From assembly GCF_019857225.1 (NCBI RefSeq), contig NZ_JAFJSY010000010.1:1-64000 (forward strand): 64,000 nt of DNA. The letters run 5' to 3'. The notes below the pieces were generated by a model. The model saw only the letters and a program-made list of their open reading frames with translations, was not told the origin of the DNA and did no database searches. Each line of letters starts with the position of its first letter. The stretch's first letter is position 1. This stretch comes from Streptomyces plumbidurans. Its GTDB lineage: Bacteria > Actinomycetota > Actinomycetes > Streptomycetales > Streptomycetaceae. Positions 33,533 to 41,377 of the stretch are shown here, piece by piece. A program made the position numbers and the translations under genes.

Positions 33533-34292
33533 TCAGGCGGTGGGGGCGGACTCAAGGAGCGATGTGCGGAGGGTGTTCTGCAACTCCTCTGCATCCAGGG
33601 ACAGTTGCTGGTTGACGTAGTGCTCGGTTGAGCCGTAGCGGGTTCTCAGGGAGGTGAGGTAGGTCTTCATCACCGAGCTCGGGGCCCTGCCGAAGCCCGG
33701 CCAGGACGGCTCGCGGCCGGCGTTGCGGGTCTTCCAGTCGGCGAGGAGGGCCGGTGTGGCCAGTTCGGTCAGGGTGTAGTCCTCGATGATTGCCTCGTCG
33801 GGGACGCCTGCCAACTCCAGGATCAGCGCCGCCAGTTGGCTCGTGCGGTCCTTGCCCGAGGCGCAGTGGAAGACCAGCGGGGTGTTCGCCTGCACCGCCT
33901 CCGTGACCAACTGCAGGGCGCGGCCAATCTCCTTGACCCCGTCCTCGGCCAACCTCCATGTAGCGTGCGGCCAGATACGGGCCGGGGTCGACGTCCGGGC
34001 CCTGGATCGCCTGGTCGTACGGGCGGTGCTCGATGCTCAGGTTGTGGTACGTCAACGAGCCGTGCTCCGGTACGCGCCCCTGGGCCTCGGCCTCCCAGGG
34101 GTGGCGCAGGTCGATCACGGTGCGGATGCCCAGCGACCGGAAGCGGTCCCAGTCCGCGGTGCCCTCGCGCAGCTTGCCCAGGGAATCCGCGCGGTACAGC
34201 AGGCCGGTGCGGACGCGGCGGCCGTCGGCGGTGGCGTAGCCGCCGAGGTCGCGGAAGTTGTGCAGGGCGTCGAAAGGTATGTGTCTGTCCAC
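33533..34292 (-). pseudogene. Tyrosine-protein phosphatase gene split by a one-base shift
   Basis: Two reading frames together make one Y_phosphatase3/DSP-type tyrosine phosphatase. The upstream frame (34292 to about 33953) starts MDRHIPFDALHNFRDLGGYA and supplies the N-terminal half. The downstream frame (about 33952 to 33533) carries the active site LVFHCASGKDRTSQLA (HCxxGKDRT, Cys nucleophile) and the C terminus. The break is at the A doublet 33951-33952: removing one A restores YMEVAEDGVKEIGRAL and a continuous protein of about 252 residues. It may be a true inactivating mutation or a sequencing error. Confidence 0.85.
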
Positions 34293-34324
34293 GGACCATG
34301 ACCCTACGTCGCCTGCGGCGCCGC

Positions 34325-34465
34325 CTACTTGGCGTGCAGCACCGCGTAGATCATCACGAACGCCACGATGTGGATGCCGAAGAGGAAGTACGCGAGGTAG
34401 TACCAGACGTACCGCTCGCGCTTCTTCTCCGCCGTCAGCCGCTGCTGCTCCCTCTCGTCCGCCAT
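34325..34465 (-). CDS. Small membrane protein, DUF6126 type
   Basis: A 46-residue protein beginning MADEREQQRLTAEKKRERYV, with one membrane helix WYYLAYFLFGIHIVAFVMIY and a short tail. This matches the DUF6126 family of small streptomycete membrane proteins. GGGAG lies 5 nt before the start. Its ATG shares the A of the TGA stop of the upstream SDR gene (TGATG), so the two are translationally coupled. Function is unknown. Confidence 0.82.
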   Translation of the reverse strand: MADEREQQRLTAEKKRERYVWYYLAYFLFGIHIVAFVMIYAVLHAK

Positions 34466-35238
34466 CACAGCTCCCGGTGGACCTTGGTGTTGGAGGCCTG
34501 CGCGCGGGGGCGCAGGACCAGCAGGTCGACGTTGACGTGGCTGGGGCGGGTGACCGCCCAGGTGATCGTCTCCGCCACGTCGTCGGCCGTCAGGGGTTCG
34601 GCCACGCCCTCGTAGACCTTCGACGCCTTCGCCTCGTCGCCGCCGAAGCGGGTGAGCGCGAACTCGTCGGTCTTGACCATGCCGGGCGCGATCTCGATGA
34701 CCCGGACCGGGCGGCCGACGATCTCCAGGCGGAGGGTCTCGGCGAGGACGTGCTCGCCGTGCTTGGCGGCGACATAGCCCGCGCCGCCCTCGTAGGTGCC
34801 GAGGCCCGCGGTGGAGGAGACGACCACCACCGTGCCGTCGCCGCTCGCCTCCAGCTTGGGCAGCAGGGCCTGGGTGACGTTCAGGGTGCCGAGGACGTTC
34901 GTCTCGTACATCGTGCGCCAGTGGGCCGGGTCGCCGGTCGCCACCGGGTCGGCGCCGAGCGCGCCGCCCGCGTTGTTGACGAGGACGCCGACCGTGCTGA
35001 AGGCGCTCGCGAACTCGTCGACCGCCGCGCGGTCGGTGACGTCGAGCTGGTACGCCGCGGCGGAGTGTCCCGCCGCGTTGATCTCCTCCGCCAGCGCCTC
35101 GATCCGGTCCTTGCGGCGGGCGGTCAGCACGACGCGGTGTCCCGCGGCGGCCAGCTGCCGGGCCGTGGCGGCACCGATCCCGCTGCTGGCACCGGTGACG
35201 ATCGCGATGCGGGAGGCTGCGGACGGTGCGGTTGCCAT
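34465..35238 (-). CDS. SDR family NAD(P)-dependent oxidoreductase
   Basis: A 257-residue classical short-chain dehydrogenase. The cofactor motif is AIVTGASSGIGAATAR, the structural motif is NNAGGALG, the catalytic Ser is in VVVSSTAGLGTYEG, and the YxxxK pair is GYVAAKHGE. It resembles the YdfG/serine 3-dehydrogenase-like group. ATG 35238 has AGGAG 7 nt upstream. It overlaps the small membrane protein gene that follows. Confidence 0.93.
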   Translation of the reverse strand: MATAPSAASRIAIVTGASSGIGAATARQLAAAGHRVVLTARRKDRIEALAEEINAAGHSAAAYQLDVTDRAAVDEFASAFSTVGVLVNNAGGALGADPVATGDPAHWRTMYETNVLGTLNVTQALLPKLEASGDGTVVVVSSTAGLGTYEGGAGYVAAKHGEHVLAETLRLEIVGRPVRVIEIAPGMVKTDEFALTRFGGDEAKASKVYEGVAEPLTADDVAETITWAVTRPSHVNVDLLVLRPRAQASNTKVHREL

Positions 35239-35290
35239 GCGGTGCTCCTGGTCTGCGGTGGCGGTCGGCTCCATTCAGCGTAAGTGAGGC

Positions 35291-35629
35291 TCAGCCGCCG
35301 TTCCGCGGCGCCCACATGATCAGCGCCATTCCCGCGAGGCAGACCAGCGCGCCGGTGATGTCCCAGCGGTCGGGGCGGTAGCCGTCCGCGACCACGCCCC
35401 ACAGGAGCGAACCGGCGACGAAGATCCCGCCGTATGCGGCGAGGATGCGGCCGAAGTGGGCGTCGGGCTGGAAGGTGGCGACGAAGCCGTAGGCGCCGAG
35501 GGCCAGCACGCCTCCGGCCATCCACAGCCAGCCACGGTGCTCACGCACGCCCTGCCAGATCAGCCACGCCCCGCCGATCTCGAAGATCGCGGCGACGAGG
35601 AAGAGGGCGGCGGAGCGGACGATCAGCAT
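35291..35629 (-). CDS. YnfA family membrane protein
   Basis: A 112-residue protein with four membrane segments, starting [20 protein letters not shown]. The segments [39 protein letters not shown] and [19 protein letters not shown] match UPF0060/YnfA, an SMR-like family of uncertain transport function. It is upstream of the SDR gene on the same strand, 52 bp apart, and divergent from a MarR gene. Confidence 0.92.
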   Translation of the reverse strand: MLIVRSAALFLVAAIFEIGGAWLIWQGVREHRGWLWMAGGVLALGAYGFVATFQPDAHFGRILAAYGGIFVAGSLLWGVVADGYRPDRWDITGALVCLAGMALIMWAPRNGG

Positions 35630-35648
35630 GGTGCCAGCGTGCCATGGG

Positions 35649-35716
35649 CGCCGTCTCCTGCGGGGGCTGTCACCTGCGGACGCTGTCGCCTGCGGGTGGT
35701 GTCACCTGATGGACGG
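35649..35716. repeat. Degenerate 16-17-bp tandem repeat between ynfA-like and marR genes
   Basis: Four imperfect units of the form GCTGTCACCTGCGGAC follow one another (GCCGTCTCCTGCGGGG; GCTGTCACCTGCGGAC; GCTGTCGCCTGCGGGTG; GTGTCACCTGATGGAC). They lie in the divergent promoter region. They may be regulator-binding repeats or slippage products. Confidence 0.6.
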
Positions 35717-35783
35717 CGACTGGCATCGGCCTGGCGTGGGATACATCCAACAGGGGCCACGTACTACTTCCAGGGGAGCACGC

Positions 35784-36257
35784 ATGGCCGGTGACGCGCG
35801 TGAGCGGCTGCTCGACGAGCTGTCCGTCGTCTCGCGCCGCTACATGGCCTCGTACGCCCTGTTCAACCAGGCCGTAGCCGACCATCTGGGGCTGCACCCG
35901 ACCGATCTGCAGTGTCTGAACCTGCTGACGCTGGAGGGCGCGCCGGTGACGACCGGACGGATCGCGGAGCTGACGGGGCTGACCACCGGGTCGGCGACCC
36001 GGCTCGTGGACCGGCTGGAGCGGGCCGGCTATGTCGTGCGGGAGCGGGACGCGGAGGACCGGCGGAGGGTGCTGGTGGCGACCGTGCCGGAGCGGATCGC
36101 GGAGTTCGGGCGGCTGTGGGACCGGCTGGGCGGCGGCTGGTCCGCCCTCTTCGACGAACTGGACGACGCCGAACTGGCCGTGGTCGTCGGGCACATGCGC
36201 CGGACGGTGGAGTTCGGCGCGGAGCAGATCGCGCGGTTGCGGGCGGGCGGGGTCTGA
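35784..36257 (+). CDS. MarR family transcriptional regulator
   Basis: A 157-residue regulator. The winged HTH reads LNLLTLEGAPVTTGRIAELT then TTGSATRLVDRLERAGYVVR, with the wing RERDAEDRRRVLVATVPE. Such proteins control efflux or detoxification genes in response to small ligands. It is divergent from the ynfA-like gene. ATG 35784 has GGGGAG upstream. The plausible target is itself and the ynfA/SDR genes through the repeat region. Confidence 0.92.
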   Translation: MAGDARERLLDELSVVSRRYMASYALFNQAVADHLGLHPTDLQCLNLLTLEGAPVTTGRIAELTGLTTGSATRLVDRLERAGYVVRERDAEDRRRVLVATVPERIAEFGRLWDRLGGGWSALFDELDDAELAVVVGHMRRTVEFGAEQIARLRAGGV

Positions 36258-36290
36258 AACGCCGCCGTGGCCCGGCGTTCGGACCGCGTC

Positions 36291-36701
36291 CTAGGACGCC
36301 GCGGCGTTCCCGGCGTCGTACTGCTCCCGTGCCGCGTGCACCTCGTCGAAGTGGGTCTCGGCCCAGGTCTTCACCGCGGTCATCAACTGCGCGAGGCTGC
36401 CGCCCAGTTCGGTGAGTTCGTAGTCGACGCGGACCGGCACGGAGGGGGTGACCGTGCGGGTGACGAGGCCGTCGCGCTCCAGTGCGCGCAGGGTCTGCGT
36501 GAGCATCTTGGGGCTCACGCCCGCGATCTTGCGGCTGAGGTCGCTGTAGCGCATCGGGCCGCTCGACAGGGCGGCGAGAACCAGGCTGACCCACTTGTCG
36601 CTGAGGCGGTCCAGGAGCTGGTTGGTGGGGCAGGCGCGCAGGAAGGCGTCGTAGGCGGTGCGGGCCTGCTCGCGCTTCTGGGCGGCGGTCATGGTCGCCA
36701 T
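36291..36701 (-). CDS. HxlR family transcriptional regulator
   Basis: A 136-residue regulator. The HxlR signature is complete: CPTNQLLDRLSDKWVSLVLA, GPMRYSDLSRKIAGVSPKML, then RALERDGLVTRTVTPSVPVR. The first Cys in this family can sense thiol-reactive compounds. GGAGG lies 6 nt before ATG 36701. It is divergent from a quinone-oxidoreductase-like gene, the classic arrangement for HxlR regulators of redox detoxification. Confidence 0.93.
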   Translation of the reverse strand: MATMTAAQKREQARTAYDAFLRACPTNQLLDRLSDKWVSLVLAALSSGPMRYSDLSRKIAGVSPKMLTQTLRALERDGLVTRTVTPSVPVRVDYELTELGGSLAQLMTAVKTWAETHFDEVHAAREQYDAGNAAAS

Positions 36702-36733
36702 GGCTCTCCTCCGGGTGAGGTAGGCACCTTCAG

Positions 36734-36767
36734 GTAACTACTTCCTCCTGGATAGTAACTCTTCCTA
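36734..36767. promoter_or_regulatory. Direct repeats, probable HxlR operator
   Basis: GTAACTACTTCCT at 36734-36746 and GTAACTCTTCCT at 36755-36766 are direct repeats 21 bp apart, two helical turns, in the gap between the divergent HxlR and oxidoreductase genes. Paired direct repeats are typical HxlR binding sites. Confidence 0.65.
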
Positions 36768-36826
36768 CGGTTGTTGCAGCACTTCAGAAACGCGAAACAA
36801 CCATCTCGATTCCGGGAGAGACAACT

Positions 36827-37714
36827 ATGCGTGCTGCAGTAGTGAGGACCTTCGGCGGGCCCGAGACCGTGGAGATCGTGGAGGCGGAGGTGCCCGAGCC
36901 GGGCGCCCGTCAGGTGCGGATCAAGGTCGCGGCGGCCGCGCTGAACCCGGTGGACGCGGGTGTGCGCGGCGGGTTCTTCGGGGGTGCGGGCAAGCGGATC
37001 GGCTTCGGCTGGGACGTCGCCGGGACGGTGGACGCGACGGGGGTGGCGACCGCGTGGAGCGTCGGCGACGAGGTGGTGGCCCTGGACCCGGGCATGGTGC
37101 GGCCGCTGGGCACCCATGCCGAGTACGTCGTCGTCGACACGGACGCGGTGGCGAAGGCGCCGGCCACGGTCGACGCCGTGCATGCCTCGACCCTGCCGCT
37201 GAACGCCCTGACCGCCGAACAGGCCCTGGAGTTGCTGGAGTTGACCGAAGGGCAGTCGCTGCTGGTGACGGGCGCCGCGGGCGCGGTCGGCGGGTTCGCG
37301 ATCCAGCTCGCCGCTCGCCGGGGCGTGTCGGTGACCGGGCTCGCCCGCGAGGGCGACGAGGAGCTCGTACGGTCCCTGGGCGCCGACTTCGCGTCCAAGA
37401 CCGCCGAACTGGGCACCTTCGACGCCGTGCTGGACGCCGCGAACCTCGGCGAGGCGGCCCTGGAGTGGGTCCGTGACGGCGGCGCCTACGTGGGGGTGCG
37501 GCCCGGCGGTCACCCCGAGTCGGTGCGCGGGGTGCGGACCACCGCGGTCGCCGTCACCGCCGACGGTGCCCGTCTCGCGAGGCTGGCGGCCCTGGTCGAC
37601 GAGGGCGTACTGACCCTGCGGGTGGCCGAGACCTACCCCCTGGACGACGCCGCGAAGGCCCACGCCCGTCTGGACGCGGGCGGGGTTCGTGGTCGCCTGG
37701 TCCTGGTTCCTTGA
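36827..37714 (+). CDS. NADP-dependent oxidoreductase (zeta-crystallin/QOR-type MDR)
   Basis: A 295-residue medium-chain dehydrogenase/reductase without catalytic zinc ligands. It starts MRAAVVRTFGGPETVEIVE, and the cofactor loop is LLVTGAAGAVGGFAIQLAA. It resembles quinone oxidoreductases that reduce electrophilic quinones or enones. GGGAGAGA precedes ATG 36827. It is divergent from the HxlR gene and likely under its control. Confidence 0.93.
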   Translation: MRAAVVRTFGGPETVEIVEAEVPEPGARQVRIKVAAAALNPVDAGVRGGFFGGAGKRIGFGWDVAGTVDATGVATAWSVGDEVVALDPGMVRPLGTHAEYVVVDTDAVAKAPATVDAVHASTLPLNALTAEQALELLELTEGQSLLVTGAAGAVGGFAIQLAARRGVSVTGLAREGDEELVRSLGADFASKTAELGTFDAVLDAANLGEAALEWVRDGGAYVGVRPGGHPESVRGVRTTAVAVTADGARLARLAALVDEGVLTLRVAETYPLDDAAKAHARLDAGGVRGRLVLVP

Positions 37715-37730
37715 GCGGGAGCGCCGGCGG

Positions 37731-37793
37731 GGGCGCGGTCGGCGGGACGAGGCAGACGGGGGCGCGGTCGGCGGGGCGCGGTCGGCGGGACGA
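37731..37793. repeat. Three copies of a GGGCGCGGTCGGCGGG repeat
   Basis: The unit GGGCGCGGTCGGCGGG occurs at 37731-37746, 37760-37775 and 37774-37789. The first and third copies continue with ACGA, so they share 20 bp, and the second and third overlap by two bases. They lie after the oxidoreductase stop and before the convergent AraC gene. A run of GGTGA units follows at about 37808-37822. Confidence 0.8.
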
Positions 37794-37838
37794 TGGAATC
37801 CCGGTGATGGTGAGGTGAGGTGAGGTGCGGCGAGGCTG

Positions 37839-38642
37839 CTAGACCGCGCCCTGCGCGTACGCCGTCGGCGGCACCCCCACCGTCGCCGTGAAGTCCCGTA
37901 CCAGATGGGCCTGGTCGGCATAGCCGAGGTCGGCCGCGAGGGTCGCCCAGTCGACGTCCCGGTCGGTCTCGGCGCGCTCCAGGGCCTCGTGGATGCGGTA
38001 GCGCAGGACGACCCACTTGGGGCCCACGCCGACGTACCCGGCGAACAGGCGCTGCAGCACTCGTACGGACATGCCCTCGGCGCGGGCGAAGTCGCCGACG
38101 CGGCGGATCGTGCGGTCGGCGCGGATGCGGTCGACCAGGGTCATCGCGAGGTCGGCCTGCGGGTCGGGTCGCGGGGCGAGGCCGAGGAGGAAGGCGTCCA
38201 GGGCGGCGACCCGGGCGTCCTCGTCGTCGGGTCCGAGTACGGCGTGCGGGTCGGCGTCGAGGGGGACCTCGGGGAAGCGGACCCGCCGGCCGGTCCAGTC
38301 GCTCACCGGCCGGCCGGGGACGAAGGGGCGGAAGCCGCCGGGCCGGAACTGGATGCCGCACACCCGCCCCCGCCCCTCCAGCTTCTGCGTGAACAGTTCG
38401 AGCCCGATCCCCGCGACCTCGGCGAACGGCTCCTGCCCGGCGAACCGCTGGAAGACGACGTTGACCGAGGGGTGCGGGACCACGTGCGAGGCGTACGGCC
38501 GGGTGAGGTCCCAGTCGATCAGCCAGTAGTGCTCCAGATACGGGCGCAGCGGCTCGGCGGGCTCGCGGCGGCGGAAGCGCACCTGCGCGAGGAGCTCCGC
38601 GGCGTCGACGATCCCTCGGTGGTCACGGCGTGGGGCGGCCAT
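37839..38642 (-). CDS. AraC family transcriptional regulator (DUF6597-type N terminus)
   Basis: A 267-residue regulator. The N-terminal sensing domain (LRPYLEHYWLIDWDLTRPYA; HVVPHPSVNVVFQ) is the DUF6597-like domain. The C-terminal double HTH includes RVGDFARAEGMSVRVLQRLF and ADLGYADQAHLVRDFTATVG, with PPTAYA at the end. It is divergent from the LLM flavin monooxygenase gene, 104 bp away, and may regulate it. Confidence 0.92.
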   Translation of the reverse strand: MAAPRRDHRGIVDAAELLAQVRFRRREPAEPLRPYLEHYWLIDWDLTRPYASHVVPHPSVNVVFQRFAGQEPFAEVAGIGLELFTQKLEGRGRVCGIQFRPGGFRPFVPGRPVSDWTGRRVRFPEVPLDADPHAVLGPDDEDARVAALDAFLLGLAPRPDPQADLAMTLVDRIRADRTIRRVGDFARAEGMSVRVLQRLFAGYVGVGPKWVVLRYRIHEALERAETDRDVDWATLAADLGYADQAHLVRDFTATVGVPPTAYAQGAV

Positions 38643-38695
38643 GTCCGGATCGTAGGACGGGGCACTGACAGTCGCCGGAATAAGGGGACCCGGGT

Positions 38696-38726
38696 GACCG
38701 TTCAGCGGTATAGTTGAACGGTCAAC
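38696..38726. promoter_or_regulatory. Interlocked inverted repeats upstream of LLM oxidoreductase
   Basis: GACCGTTCA (38696-38704) and TGAACGGTC (38715-38723) are perfect 9-bp inverted arms separated by 10 nt. Sharing the right arm is a second palindrome, GTTGA-ACGG-TCAAC (38713-38726). A TATAGT hexamer (38709-38714) lies between the arms and could be the -10. The region is 21-51 nt upstream of the start of the LLM gene. The binding protein is unknown; the divergent AraC protein is a candidate. Confidence 0.6.
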
Positions 38727-38746
38727 AACTTGGAGGTTGAGCGACC

Positions 38747-39883
38747 ATGCAGTTCGGGATCTTCAGCGTCGGCGACGTCACGCCGGACCCGACCACGGGG
38801 CGTACGCCGAGCGAGCGCGAGCGCATCAAGGCCATGGTCGCGATCGCGCTGAAGGCCGAGGAGGTGGGGCTCGACGTCTTCGCGACCGGCGAGCACCACA
38901 ACCCGCCGTTCGTGCCGTCGTCCCCGACCACGATGCTCGGCCACATCGCCGCGCGGACCGAGAACCTGATCCTGTCCACCTCCACGACCCTCATCACCAC
39001 CAACGATCCGGTGAAGATCGCTGAGGACTTCGCGATGCTCCAGCACCTGGCCGACGGGCGCGTGGACCTGATGCTGGGCCGCGGCAACACCGGCCCGGTC
39101 TACCCCTGGTTCGGGCAGGACATCCGGCAGGGCATCAACCTCGCCGTCGAGAACTACGCCCTGCTGCACCGGCTGTGGCGCGAGGACGTGGTGAACTGGG
39201 AGGGCAAGTTCCGCACCCCGCTGCAGGGCTTCACCTCCACCCCGCGCCCGCTGGACGGCGTCCCGCCGTTCGTCTGGCACGGCTCCATCCGCTCCCCGGA
39301 GATCGCCGAGCAGGCCGCGTACTACGGCGACGGCTTCTTCCACAACAACATCTTCTGGCCGGCCGACCACACCAAGCGGATGGTCGAGCTGTACCGCACC
39401 CGCTACGCCCACTACGGCCACGGCACGCCCGAGCAGGCGATCGTCGGCCTCGGCGGGCAGGTCTTCATGCGCAGGAACTCCCAGGACGCGGTCCGCGAGT
39501 TCCGCCCCTACTTCGACAACGCCCCGGTCTACGGCCACGGTCCCTCGCTGGAGGACTTCACCGACCAGACCCCGCTGACCGTCGGCTCCCCGCAGGAGGT
39601 CATCGAGAAGACCCTCGCCTTCCGCGAGTACGCCGGTGACTACCAGCGCCAGCTGTTCCTCGTGGACCACGCCGGGCTGCCGCTGAAGACCGTGCTGGAG
39701 CAGCTCGACCTGCTGGGCGAGGAGGTCGTGCCGGTGCTGCGCAAGGAGTTCGCGAAGGACCGCCCGGCCGATGTGCCCGAGGCGCCGACCCATGCGTCGC
39801 TGCTGGCCGCCGAGCAGTCGGCCGCCGCCGAGCAGGACGAGCACAAGGCCGAGCAGGACGAGCACAAGGAGGCCGTCGTATGA
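38747..39883 (+). CDS. LLM class flavin-dependent oxidoreductase
   Basis: A 378-residue luciferase-like monooxygenase, using FMNH2 and oxygen. It starts MQFGIFSVGDVTPDPTTGRT; further family segments are EEVGLDVFATGEHHNPPFVP and VDLMLGRGNTGPVYPWFGQD. The C terminus contains a short EQDEHKAEQDEHK repeat. GGAGG lies 10 nt before the ATG. The next gene, an NADPH-dependent FMN reductase, overlaps it by 4 nt and would supply reduced flavin, forming a two-component monooxygenase. The substrate is unknown. Confidence 0.94.
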   Translation: MQFGIFSVGDVTPDPTTGRTPSERERIKAMVAIALKAEEVGLDVFATGEHHNPPFVPSSPTTMLGHIAARTENLILSTSTTLITTNDPVKIAEDFAMLQHLADGRVDLMLGRGNTGPVYPWFGQDIRQGINLAVENYALLHRLWREDVVNWEGKFRTPLQGFTSTPRPLDGVPPFVWHGSIRSPEIAEQAAYYGDGFFHNNIFWPADHTKRMVELYRTRYAHYGHGTPEQAIVGLGGQVFMRRNSQDAVREFRPYFDNAPVYGHGPSLEDFTDQTPLTVGSPQEVIEKTLAFREYAGDYQRQLFLVDHAGLPLKTVLEQLDLLGEEVVPVLRKEFAKDRPADVPEAPTHASLLAAEQSAAAEQDEHKAEQDEHKEAVV

Positions 39884-40494
39884 AGCTCGTCGTCGTCTCG
39901 GCGGGACTGAGCGTCCCGTCCTCCACCCGGCTGCTGGCCGACCGGCTGGCCGCCGCGGTCGGGCGGCAGGCCCCGGTCGACACCGAGGTCGTGGAGCTGC
40001 GCGAGCTCGCCGTGGAGATCGCGCACAACTTCACCAACGGGTTCCCGGGCCGCGCTCTGTCCGCCGCCATCGAGGCCGTGACCGGCGCGGACGGCCTGAT
40101 CGTCGTCACACCGGTGTTCTCGGCCTCGTACAGCGGACTGTTCAAGTCCTTCTTCGACGTGCTCGACAAGGGCGCGCTGGCGGGCAAGCCGGTGCTGATC
40201 GCGGCGACCGGCGGCACCGCCCGGCACTCCCTGGTGCTGGACCACGCGCTGCGCCCGCTCTTCGCCTACCTGCGCGCGGTGGTCGTGCCCACCGGGGTCT
40301 ATGCCGCCTCGGAGGACTGGGGCGCCGAGGGCCTGGAGGGCCGCGTCGACCGGGCGGCGGGGGAGCTGGCGGGACTGATGACCGGGCTGTCGACCGGGCA
40401 GTCGGCGACGCGTCCGGTCAGGGACGACTACGACGTGGTGCCGTTCGCCGACCGGCTCGCGGCGCTGTCGCGAGGGGGCGGCGGGCTGGGGTGA
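39880..40494 (+). CDS. NADPH-dependent FMN reductase (CE1759-like)
   Basis: A 204-residue flavodoxin-like reductase. The N terminus is MKLVVVSAGLSVPSSTRLLA, with the FMN-binding loop TPVFSASYSGLFKSFFDVL and a later GTARHSLVLDHALRPLF. It reduces FMN with NADPH. Start ATG 39880 overlaps the stop of the LLM oxidoreductase gene (ATGA), strongly suggesting that the two proteins work as a pair. Confidence 0.94.
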   Translation: MKLVVVSAGLSVPSSTRLLADRLAAAVGRQAPVDTEVVELRELAVEIAHNFTNGFPGRALSAAIEAVTGADGLIVVTPVFSASYSGLFKSFFDVLDKGALAGKPVLIAATGGTARHSLVLDHALRPLFAYLRAVVVPTGVYAASEDWGAEGLEGRVDRAAGELAGLMTGLSTGQSATRPVRDDYDVVPFADRLAALSRGGGGLG

Positions 40495-40633
40495 AAGGGG
40501 ACGGCGGGTCGCGGTGAGAGGACGGCGGGCGCCCGCGCCTGCGCCCGTCTGTGACGGTGAGAGCGCGGTAAAAAGGCTGATCGTGGACCGGCCCACCCGG
40601 CTGAACCGGCACCGGCCAAGGCAGACTGGGGGT

Positions 40634-41377
40634 GTGCCCCAGACTGTGCTGCTCGCCGAAGACGACCGTGCCATCCGTCATGCCCTGCAGCGGGCCCTGA
40701 GCCTCGAGGGCTACCAGGTCATCGCGGTCGCCGACGGCGTCGAGGCGCTCGCGCAGGCGCACAAGTCGCCGCCGGACGTCCTGCTGCTGGACGTGATGAT
40801 GCCCGGCATCGACGGGCTCCAGGTCTGCAGGGTGCTGCGGGCCGAGGGCGACCGCACACCGATCCTGATGCTCACCGCGCTCGTCGAGACCGCGGACCGG
40901 ATCGCGGGCCTGGACGCGGGCGCCGACGACTACGTGGTCAAGCCGTTCGACGTCGAGGAGGTCTTCGCGCGGCTGCGCGCCCTGCTGCGCCGCACCAGCC
41001 CCGACAACGGCCAGCCGACCGGTCAGGCGGCCGGTCAGCCGTCCGGCCAGCCCAAGGAACAGCCCCAGGTCCCCGACCGGCAGATCGAGGCCGCGGGACT
41101 GCGCATGGACGTACAGGCCCGGCGCGCCTGGCGCGGCGAGCGCGAACTGGAGCTGACCCGCACGGAGTTCGAGCTGCTCGAACTGCTGGTGCGCAACGCC
41201 GGGATCGTCCTGGACCACTCCACCATCTACGACCGCATCTGGGGCTACGACTTCGGGCCCGGCTCCAAGAACCTCGCCGTGTACGTCGGCTACCTGCGCC
41301 GCAAGCTCGACGAGCCCTCGGCCCCGGCCCTGATCCACACGGTCCGCGGGGTGGGTTACGTGCTCCGGGAGGACTGA
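40634..41377 (+). CDS. Two-component response regulator (OmpR/PhoB type)
   Basis: A 247-residue response regulator. The receiver domain has the acidic pair in VLLAEDDRAIRHAL, the phosphorylated Asp at residue 53 (LLLDVMMPGIDG), Thr in MLTALVET and Lys in VVKPFDVEEVFARLRALLRR. A Gln/Gly/Pro linker with QPTGQAAGQPSGQPKEQPQ repeats leads to a winged-helix DNA-binding domain ending in LIHTVRGVGYVLRED. GTG 40634 is the only reasonable start. The partner kinase gene begins immediately after its stop. The regulated genes are unknown. Confidence 0.94.
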   Translation: MPQTVLLAEDDRAIRHALQRALSLEGYQVIAVADGVEALAQAHKSPPDVLLLDVMMPGIDGLQVCRVLRAEGDRTPILMLTALVETADRIAGLDAGADDYVVKPFDVEEVFARLRALLRRTSPDNGQPTGQAAGQPSGQPKEQPQVPDRQIEAAGLRMDVQARRAWRGERELELTRTEFELLELLVRNAGIVLDHSTIYDRIWGYDFGPGSKNLAVYVGYLRRKLDEPSAPALIHTVRGVGYVLRED

